Shown one piece after another: positions 15,188-21,206 of a DNA stretch of 22,435 bases. A model generated the notes under the pieces. It made no database searches, was not told the origin of the DNA, and worked only from the letters and a program-made list of their open reading frames with translations. Source of the DNA: SCUN01 sp964343975 (lineage in GTDB: Bacteria > Acidobacteriota > Vicinamibacteria > Vicinamibacterales > SCN-69-37); NCBI GenBank assembly GCA_964343975.1, contig CAYFLU010000036.1:1-22435 (forward strand), given 5' to 3'. A program made the translations under genes and the position numbers. The number at the start of each line of letters is the position of its first letter. The stretch's first letter is position 1.

Positions 15188-16131
15188 ATGTCGAAATCGT
15201 CGTTCCCGTCTTCAACGAGCAAGACAACATCGTCGAACTCTACGAGCAGGTGCGGCGCGTGATGGAGCCGATCGGGCTCACGTGGGGCCTGCTCTATGTG
15301 GATGACGGCAGCCGCGATGAGACCGTGGCCCGGCTCGAGCAACTGCGGGCGCGCGATCCGCGCGTCCAGTTTCTGAGCTTCACGCGGAACTTCGGGCATC
15401 AGGCGGCGTTGCTCGCCGGTCTGGAGCACGCCATGGGCGACTGCGTGATCACCATGGATGGCGATCTGCAGCATCCGCCGCACGTGCTGCCGGCGCTGAT
15501 CACACACTGGCTGAATGGGGCGGAGGTCGTCGCCACCGTCAAGGACTTCACCAACGACATGGGGCCGCTGAAGCGACTGGCCACCTTGGCGTTCTACAGC
15601 ATCATGAACCGCATTTCGGGCATTCATCTGCCGCGCGGTGCGGCCGACTTTCGGTTACTGGATCGACGCGCACTGCAGGCCGTGCTGGCGTTGCCGGAGC
15701 GTCAGAAGTTTCTGCGCGGCTTGGTGGCGTGGACCGGCCATCGCACGGCGACGGTGGAGTACACCGTGGGCCGACGCCACGCCGGCGCGGTGAAGTATTC
15801 CTTCGTGAAGCTCGCGCGGCTCGCGTGGGATGGCGTGACGTCGTTCTCGGCCACACCGCTGCGTGTGGCGTTCTATCTCGGGCTGGTGATGTGTGCGCTT
15901 GCCGGCACCTACGGGACCTTCGCGATCGTCGCGCATTTCCTGCGCCACACGCCCACCGGGTGGACGTCGGTACTCGTGAGCGTGCTCGGGATCGGCGGAC
16001 TGCAGCTCATCTTCATCGGTCTGATCGGCGAGTATCTCGCGCGCGTGTTCGATGAGGTCAAGGGCCGTCCCCGGTACATCCTGAAAGACCCAACGCCGTC
16101 GACGCGGCCCGTGCCACGGCCGCCGGCTTGA
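15184..16131 (+). CDS. GT2 polyprenyl-phosphate sugar transferase (DPM1/GtrB-like)
   Basis: The 315-residue protein has an N-terminal GT2 fold. It opens IVVPVFNEQDNIVELYEQ, with Asp40-Asp41-Gly-Ser for the nucleotide, FTRNFGHQAALLAGLEHAMG, and the DXD motif at Asp92/Asp94 in TMDGDLQHPP. RGAADFRLLDRRAL follows near 152-165. Two membrane segments lie at about 222-250 and 258-285, ending in GEYLARVFDEVKGRPRY. This domain order is that of enzymes moving a sugar from a nucleotide to polyprenyl phosphate on the cytoplasmic face (GtrB, ArnC, DPM1 types). The sugar cannot be told. Its product would be the donor expected by GT-C enzymes, such as the two membrane proteins upstream. It is last in the operon, coupled by ATGA, and its stop lies in a hairpin. 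Confidence 0.9.
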   Translation: MNVEIVVPVFNEQDNIVELYEQVRRVMEPIGLTWGLLYVDDGSRDETVARLEQLRARDPRVQFLSFTRNFGHQAALLAGLEHAMGDCVITMDGDLQHPPHVLPALITHWLNGAEVVATVKDFTNDMGPLKRLATLAFYSIMNRISGIHLPRGAADFRLLDRRALQAVLALPERQKFLRGLVAWTGHRTATVEYTVGRRHAGAVKYSFVKLARLAWDGVTSFSATPLRVAFYLGLVMCALAGTYGTFAIVAHFLRHTPTGWTSVLVSVLGIGGLQLIFIGLIGEYLARVFDEVKGRPRYILKDPTPSTRPVPRPPA

Positions 16132-16142
16132 GCGCCGGGCGG
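16120..16142. terminator. Hairpin over the GT2 stop codon, between convergent genes
   Basis: CCGCCGGC (16120-16127) pairs with GCCGGGCGG (16134-16142) with one bulged G. The 6-nt loop TTGAGC contains the TGA stop. There is no T-run right after it. It lies between the GT2 gene and the convergent permease gene. Confidence 0.35.
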
Positions 16143-16161
16143 TGATCGATCGGCACGTCGT

Positions 16162-17127
16162 TTACCGCCGCGCAGACCGCGCGACGAGCAACTGGTCCAT
16201 GACCACGATCACGATGACGACGACGCCGACGATCATGCGGTCGTAGAACGTCGCGCCCGGGATCTGGGGCATGGCGTTGCGGAGGACGCCGAAGATCAGC
16301 GCGCCGAGCACGGCGCCGAGTACCGAGCCGCGGCCACCCGCCAGGCTCGTGCCCCCGACGACGGCTGAGGCGATGATGTCGAGCTCGTAGCCGTTCGCGA
16401 GATCGGCCTTGCCCTGGCCCTGCACCGCCGCCAGCACCACACCCGACACCGACGCGAGCAGCCCGGCGATCACGTACGCCATCGTCCGCACGCGGCCGAC
16501 CTGGATGCCGGAGAAGAGCGCGGCCGTTTCGTTGCCGCCGACCGCGAACACAGCGCGGCCCCACTGGAACTGCGTCATCAGCACATGGAAGATCAGCGCG
16601 AGCACGATCATGATGATCGGCCCCATCCAGTCGATCGGCAGACCCACGACGTGCCAGTTCTGCGGGAGCTTGGCGGAGAGATCGTAGAAGCGCGCTTCCG
16701 TGATCACGAAGCCCAGACCACGCCAAATGCCCATGATGCCGAGCGTGGCGATGAACGGGGGCAACTTCACCTTCACGACGAGCCACGACGAGGTGAGGCC
16801 CGCCAGGGGACCGACGAGCATGCCCGCCGCCATCGCTGCCGGCAACGGCCAATTCGCGACGACGAAGCAGTAGCCCGTGATGACGGATGTGAGGCCGATC
16901 ACCGCGCCGGGCGCGAGATCGATGAGGCCCGAGATGATCACGATCGACGCGCCGATCGCGGCGATGCCGTAGATCGACGAGTACTTGAAGATCAGGACGA
17001 AGTTGTCGAAGTTGAAGAACGGGTGCGTGCCGCCGCCCGTCGGCCAGAGATACCACGTGAAGAAGAGCAGCTCGAGCGCCAGGATGGCGACCGTGCTGAA
17101 TTCGCGGGCGCGCCAGAACGGTTTCAT
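16162..17127 (-). CDS. Sugar ABC transporter permease (RbsC/XylH type)
   Basis: The 321-residue inner-membrane protein has about eight to ten hydrophobic segments of the BPD_transp_2 family. Supporting segments are YSSIYGIAAIGASIVIISGL with IDLAPGAVIGLTSVITGY (about 49-85) and LPPFIATLGIMGIWRGL. The central FAVGGNETAALFSGIQVGRV and the cytoplasmic loop SAVVGGTSLAGGRGSVLG (about 260-277) are the conserved landmarks. It forms the translocation path of a monosaccharide importer with the ATPase upstream. Its start overlaps the ATPase stop by ATGA. No binding-protein gene is adjacent, which is unusual for this family. The sugar is likely a pentose or galactose, given araB, araD and the mutarotase nearby, but this is inferred. 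Confidence 0.9.
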   Translation of the reverse strand: MKPFWRAREFSTVAILALELLFFTWYLWPTGGGTHPFFNFDNFVLIFKYSSIYGIAAIGASIVIISGLIDLAPGAVIGLTSVITGYCFVVANWPLPAAMAAGMLVGPLAGLTSSWLVVKVKLPPFIATLGIMGIWRGLGFVITEARFYDLSAKLPQNWHVVGLPIDWMGPIIMIVLALIFHVLMTQFQWGRAVFAVGGNETAALFSGIQVGRVRTMAYVIAGLLASVSGVVLAAVQGQGKADLANGYELDIIASAVVGGTSLAGGRGSVLGAVLGALIFGVLRNAMPQIPGATFYDRMIVGVVVIVIVVMDQLLVARSARR

Positions 17128-18620
17128 GCGAGAGCCTCGTGTGTGGCCAGATGCATCACGCTGTCATCGGTGGCCGTGTTGCCGTCGAGTTCGCCCATCA
17201 GCCGGCCTTCGCGCATCACGAGGATGCGATCGGCCAGCGCGAGCACTTCGGGAAGATCGCTCGACACCATCAGGCACGCCATGCCGGCATCCACCTGCTG
17301 GCGGATGATGGCGTGCAGTTCGAATCGCGCGCCGACGTCGACGCCCTTCGTCGGCTCATCGAGCATGAGCACTTTCGGCGTCGTCGCCAGCCACTTGGCC
17401 GCGACGACCTTTTGCTGATTCCCGCCGCTCAGCGTGTCCGGCGTGCGATCGACTGTCGTCGTCTTGATGCGGAGATCGGCGACCTGCCGCTCCGCGAGCA
17501 TGCGATCGCCGCGGCGGTCGATGCCGAGCAGACGATCCTTCGCCGCTTTCGGCAGGACGATGTTCGGCACGAGCGAGAGGTTGAAGAAGAGCCCCTGGCG
17601 TGCGCGTTCCTCGGGAACGAAGCCGAGGCCCGCGGCAGCGGCTTCACGCGCCGACCGGATCGTGACCGGTGCGCCGTCGATGGCCACGGTGCCGGCGGTC
17701 GGCGGCACGAGGCCGAAAATCGACTCGAGCACTTCCGTGCGGCCGGAACCGACGAGGCCGAAGAGTGCGACCACTTCGCCGGCGCGCACGTCGAAGGAGA
17801 CGTCGCGGAAGCGATGGCCGCGCGACAGGCCCTTTACCGACAGGCGCGTGGCGCCGACGGCATTCGCGGCGCGCGGCACGCGCGCGGGCGGCTCGCGGCC
17901 GACCATCGCGCGCACGATCGTGTCGGGCGTGGTGTCGGCTTTCGCGAAGGTGCCGGCGTGACGTCCGTCGCGCAACACCGTGATGCGGTCGCACAGGCGG
18001 AACACTTCGGGAATGCGATGCGACACGAACAGGATCGTGAGCCCGCGCGCCTTCAGGCGCTCGACGACGGCGAAGAGATGATCGACCTCGGCATCCGTCA
18101 GTGACGTCGTCGGCTCATCGAGCACGAGCACCTGACAGTCGAAGGCGAGCGCGCGCGCGACCTGCACGAGCTGGCAGAGCGCGGCCGGGAGCTGATCCAT
18201 CGGCGTGTCGGGCGAGGCCGGCACGTGGAGATCGCGCAAGAGCTCGGCCGTGCGCGCACGCATGGCCGGCTCGTCGAGCCGGCCGCCAGACTTCAGCAGT
18301 TCCCGCCCCGCGAAGATGTTGGCAGCCACGCTGAGGTTCGGAAACGCGAGCATCTCCTGATACACCATGCCGATGCCGCGCTCGAGCGCATGCCGCGGTG
18401 TGGGCAGCGTCATCGCGTCACCGCGCCAGAAGAGCTGGCCGGTCTCGGGTTGGACGATGCCGGCGAGGATTTTGAGGAGCGTGGACTTGCCGGCGCCGTT
18501 CTCGCCGATGAGCGCGTGCGCTTCACCCGCGGCGACGGTGAACGACACGTCGCTCAGCGCCTGCACGGCGCCAAAGCTGCGGGAGACATTGCGGAATTCG
18601 AGGCCGGTCGCGCTCGACAC
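17124..18620 (-). CDS. Sugar ABC transporter ATPase, two fused domains (RbsA/MglA type)
   Basis: The 498-residue protein has two ABC domains. Domain 1 has Walker A GENGAGKST (39-47), Q-loop MVYQEM and Walker B VLVLDEPTTSL. Domain 2 has the degenerate P-loop GLVGSGRTE, a full signature LSGGNQQKV and Walker B VLMLDEPTKGVDVG. The degenerate second P-loop is normal for RbsA/MglA relatives. In domain 1 the signature position reads LPAALCQLVQVARAL, which departs from LSxGQ. The start is GTG at 18620, just before the ABC fold. The longer frame to 18674 would run into the divergent mutarotase gene. No Shine-Dalgarno is seen, and a palindrome lies 9 bp upstream. It is coupled to the permease by ATGA. 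Confidence 0.9.
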   Translation of the reverse strand: MSSATGLEFRNVSRSFGAVQALSDVSFTVAAGEAHALIGENGAGKSTLLKILAGIVQPETGQLFWRGDAMTLPTPRHALERGIGMVYQEMLAFPNLSVAANIFAGRELLKSGGRLDEPAMRARTAELLRDLHVPASPDTPMDQLPAALCQLVQVARALAFDCQVLVLDEPTTSLTDAEVDHLFAVVERLKARGLTILFVSHRIPEVFRLCDRITVLRDGRHAGTFAKADTTPDTIVRAMVGREPPARVPRAANAVGATRLSVKGLSRGHRFRDVSFDVRAGEVVALFGLVGSGRTEVLESIFGLVPPTAGTVAIDGAPVTIRSAREAAAAGLGFVPEERARQGLFFNLSLVPNIVLPKAAKDRLLGIDRRGDRMLAERQVADLRIKTTTVDRTPDTLSGGNQQKVVAAKWLATTPKVLMLDEPTKGVDVGARFELHAIIRQQVDAGMACLMVSSDLPEVLALADRILVMREGRLMGELDGNTATDDSVMHLATHEALA

Positions 18621-18629
18621 TGGGCGAGT

Positions 18630-18642
18630 ATGGTAATACCAT
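18630..18642. promoter_or_regulatory. Palindrome matching a FadR-type GntR operator
   Basis: ATGGTA-A-TACCAT is a perfect inverted repeat with 6-bp arms around one base. Its inner part TGGTAATACCA fits the TNGTNNNACNA pattern of FadR-subfamily GntR regulators. It fills the middle of the 29-bp gap between the divergent ATPase (GTG at 18620) and mutarotase (ATG at 18650) genes, so one bound protein could block both. The same bases contain possible -10 boxes on both strands. No GntR gene lies in the window. No second copy was seen on reading the other gaps. Confidence 0.5.
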
Positions 18643-18649
18643 TCGCCGC

Positions 18650-19822
18650 ATGCGTGTGACCTCTCGTCTCTCACTCTGCGTGCTGTCCGTGTGGCTTATG
18701 AGCACCGTAGCGTGCTCGGGCAGCAAGACGCCGGCGACTTCAACCATGAACGATACTGCTCCGCGACTCACGATGGCGCCGTTCGGCAAGACCGCCGACG
18801 GACAGGTCGTTGATCTCTTCACGCTCCGTAATACGCGCGGTGTGGAAGTGCGACTCATGACGTACGGCGGGATCATCCTGTCGATCAAAACGCCCGACAA
18901 GAACGGGCAGGCCGACGACATCACGCTCGGCTACGACACGCTCGAGCCGTACTTCAAGAACGACACCTACTTCGGAGTGCTCGTGGGCCGCTATGCGAAC
19001 CGCATCGCGAAGGCGAAGTTCGCGCTCGACGGCAAGACCTACACGCTGCCCGCCAACAACGGAGTGAACTCGCTGCACGGCGGCACGACGGGCTGGGATC
19101 AGAAGGTGTGGAAGGCGGATCAGTTCCAGAACGCCGGCGGTGTCGGCGTGATCCTCACGCTCACGAGCCCCGACGGCGATCAGGGCTACCCGGGCGAAGT
19201 GAAGGCCAAGGTCACCTACACCCTCACCGACGACAGCCGCCTCGTCGTCGACTACGAAGCCACCTCCTCAGCGCCCACCGTCATCAACATGACGCAGCAC
19301 AGCTACTTCAATCTGGCGGGATCGAAGGCCAACGACATCCTCAATCAGGAGCTGATGATCAACGCCGACAAGTACACGCCGGTCGACGACACGCTCATTC
19401 CCACCGGGCAGCTGGCGCCGGTTGAGGGCACGCCGTTCGATTTCCGCAAGTCGACGGTGATCGGTGCGCGCATTGATCAGAAGGACGAGCAGCTCACGCG
19501 CGGCAAGGGCTACGACCACAACTGGGTGCTGAACCGCACGGGCGATGGCCTGTCACTCGCGGCGATCGCGAAGGATCCGGCGTCGGGTCGCACGCTCGAG
19601 ATTTCGACCACCGAGCCGGGCATCCAGTTCTACTCGGGCAACTTCCTTGATGGCACGAAGGTGGGCAAGGGCGGCAAGACCAACGTGCATCGTGGCGGGT
19701 TCTGCCTCGAGACCCAGCACTATCCGGATTCACCGAATCAGAAGACGTTCCCGTCGACCGAGCTGCGGCCAGGCGGCAAGTACGTGTCGCAGACGGTGTT
19801 CAAGTTCGGCGCGGACAAATAG
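18650..19822 (+). CDS. galM: Aldose 1-epimerase (mutarotase), exported lipoprotein
   Basis: The 390-residue protein interconverts alpha and beta anomers of aldoses. It starts with a lipoprotein signal (hydrophobic LCVLSVWLMSTVAC, acylated Cys near residue 22), so it is probably anchored outside the cytoplasm. The mature part has GalM landmarks. They are MTYGGIILSIKTPD, GVLVGRYANRIAKAKFALDG, NSLHGGTTGWDQKVW with the first catalytic His, MTQHSYFNLAG with the second His, and FCLETQHYPDSPN with the catalytic Glu near the C-terminus. Length fits extracellular GalM-like proteins. No Shine-Dalgarno precedes ATG at 18650. It is divergent from the sugar ATPase and convergent with the HAD gene. That fits preparing sugars for uptake. 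Which aldose it prefers is not shown. Confidence 0.92.
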   Translation: MRVTSRLSLCVLSVWLMSTVACSGSKTPATSTMNDTAPRLTMAPFGKTADGQVVDLFTLRNTRGVEVRLMTYGGIILSIKTPDKNGQADDITLGYDTLEPYFKNDTYFGVLVGRYANRIAKAKFALDGKTYTLPANNGVNSLHGGTTGWDQKVWKADQFQNAGGVGVILTLTSPDGDQGYPGEVKAKVTYTLTDDSRLVVDYEATSSAPTVINMTQHSYFNLAGSKANDILNQELMINADKYTPVDDTLIPTGQLAPVEGTPFDFRKSTVIGARIDQKDEQLTRGKGYDHNWVLNRTGDGLSLAAIAKDPASGRTLEISTTEPGIQFYSGNFLDGTKVGKGGKTNVHRGGFCLETQHYPDSPNQKTFPSTELRPGGKYVSQTVFKFGADK

Positions 19823-19830
19823 AGATTGGA

Positions 19831-19852
19831 GGCCCCGGCCTTCAGGCCGGGC
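19831..19852. terminator. Hairpin between convergent galM and HAD genes
   Basis: CCCGGCC (19834-19840) and GGCCGGG (19845-19851) form a perfect 7-bp stem around TTCA, in a 38-bp gap between convergent stop codons. The flanking sequence is GGAGG before and CTTCTG after. The shape (aggccCCGGCCttcaGGCCGGgct) recalls REP-like elements common in related genomes, so it may be a dispersed repeat as well as a bidirectional terminator. Confidence 0.5.
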
Positions 19853-19860
19853 TTCTGTAC

Positions 19861-20502
19861 TTACCCAAGCAGCCGCTCGAACGCATCGGGCGGCAGCTGA
19901 TCCAACGAACGGACGCGGAGGTCTGCCGCGTCCGTTCCATTTTCACCCACCCCGATGCACCGGATGCCGGCGGCACGCGCGGCCGCGATGCCGGCCGCGG
20001 CGTCTTCCACGACGATGCACTGCGACGGCGGCACGCCGAGCAACTCGGCGGCTTTCAGAAACACGTCCGGCGCCGGCTTGCCATGCACGACTTCCTCGGC
20101 CGCGACGGTGATGTCGAAGAACGACTTCAGGCTGATCGCGTCAATCATGACGTCGACGTTGCGACGCGGCGCCGACGAGCCAATGGCCTGTTTCCAGCCG
20201 GCATCGTGTAGGCGCTGCACCCACTCGCGGGCGCCGGGCAGCGGCGTTAGGCCGTCAATCTCGACGAAGGCGCGGTACATGGCTTCCTTCGCATCCGCCA
20301 ACTCCTGCGCCAGCCTCGGCGTGGAGCGGGCGCCGAGCCACATCGGCACGATGAACTCGTTGCGCCGGCCGAAGGTCTCGAGGAACTTGGCTTCCGTGAC
20401 CTCGACACCGATGGGGCCCATCGTGGCCTGCCACGACCGGAAGTGAAACGCGCTCGAATCGGCGAGAGTGCCGTCGAGATCCCAGAGAACCGCTCGACTC
20501 AT
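19861..20502 (-). CDS. HAD-superfamily phosphatase, beta-phosphoglucomutase-like
   Basis: The 213-residue protein carries all HAD motifs. Motif I is DLDGTLADS (nucleophile Asp8, acid/base Asp10), motif II GSSAPRRN (about 110-117), and the motif-III Lys lies in HGKPAPDVFLKAAELLG (near 146). Motif IV is CIVVEDAAAGIAAARAAGIR (about 163-182). Residues 15-85 form an alpha-helical C1-type cap, as in beta-phosphoglucomutase relatives and 2-deoxyglucose-6-phosphatases. It may dephosphorylate sugar phosphates, perhaps a side product of the arabinose route; that is inference from position. The start ATG at 20502 overlaps the araD stop by ATGA, so it is the third gene of araB-araD-HAD. A longer frame upstream (to 20931) is only antisense-type overlap with araD. 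Confidence 0.85.
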   Translation of the reverse strand: MSRAVLWDLDGTLADSSAFHFRSWQATMGPIGVEVTEAKFLETFGRRNEFIVPMWLGARSTPRLAQELADAKEAMYRAFVEIDGLTPLPGAREWVQRLHDAGWKQAIGSSAPRRNVDVMIDAISLKSFFDITVAAEEVVHGKPAPDVFLKAAELLGVPPSQCIVVEDAAAGIAAARAAGIRCIGVGENGTDAADLRVRSLDQLPPDAFERLLG

Positions 20503-21206
20503 TTCTGTCCGTAGTAGGCGTTGGCGCCGTGTTTGCGGCTGAAGTGCTTGTGGATGAGGTAGTCGGCCGGCCGCGGCGCGTGCGGGTTCATCGCATGCTG
20601 TACGGCCGTCATGCGCGCGAGGTATTCCACGATGGCCGCGCGCTCCACGGCCTGATCGGCGTCGACGCCCCAGGCGAAGGGACCGTGATTGGCCACGAGC
20701 ACCGCCGTGACATCCGCGCCGCTCAACCCCTGTTCGCGAAAGGCTTCGACGATGACGAGGCCCGTGTTGCGCTCGTAGTCGGTCTCGACTTCCGCGCGGG
20801 TCATCGGGCGCGTGACGGGTACGTCGCCGTTGAAGTAGTCGGCGTGCGTTGTGCCCATACAGGGGATGCCGACGCGGGCCTGGGCGAAGGCGGTGGCGTA
20901 TTCCGAGTGCGTATGCGCCACACCGCCGCACTCGGGAAACGCGCGATAGAGCTCGTGATGCGTGTCGGTGTCGGACGACGGCCGATACGTGGTCTCGAGC
21001 GCCTTGCCGGTCTCGAGCGAGACCGGCACCATGTGCTCGGCGGTGAGCGCGTCATACGGCACGCCGCTCGCCTTGATCACAAACACACCGGCGGCGCGGT
21101 CGATGCCGGAGACATTGCCGAACGTCTCCATGACGAGCCCGCGCGCGACAAGGTTGACGTTTGCGCGACACACGCGCTCGCGCAGGTCCTGGAACGGCAG
21201 CGCCAT
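20499..21206 (-). CDS. araD: L-ribulose-5-phosphate 4-epimerase
   Basis: The 235-residue class II aldolase-family enzyme converts L-ribulose 5-phosphate to D-xylulose 5-phosphate. Key residues are visible. The substrate loops are GNVSG (Asn31) and KASG (Lys45). Asp79 lies in RPSSDTDTHHELYRAF. The zinc ligands His98 and His100 are in VAHTHSEYA, and the third, His174, in VANHGPFAWG. Asp123 lies in THADYF, and a C-terminal KHGANAYYGQ holds the Tyr that corresponds to E. coli Tyr229. Length matches E. coli AraD (231). Its ATG shares one base with the araB stop (TGATG), and its stop overlaps the HAD gene start, so the three are co-translated. Confidence 0.95.
   Translation of the reverse strand: MALPFQDLRERVCRANVNLVARGLVMETFGNVSGIDRAAGVFVIKASGVPYDALTAEHMVPVSLETGKALETTYRPSSDTDTHHELYRAFPECGGVAHTHSEYATAFAQARVGIPCMGTTHADYFNGDVPVTRPMTRAEVETDYERNTGLVIVEAFREQGLSGADVTAVLVANHGPFAWGVDADQAVERAAIVEYLARMTAVQHAMNPHAPRPADYLIHKHFSRKHGANAYYGQK

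Noticed and set aside
16585..17418. Plus-strand frame over the permease and ATPase genes
   Set aside because: It is rich in Arg, Asp and His from antisense codons, with no domain, and lies opposite two clear ABC genes.
17124..18674. Longer start of the ABC ATPase at 18674
   Set aside because: It would overlap the galM start and lacks homology before residue 18; GTG at 18620 begins just before the ABC fold.
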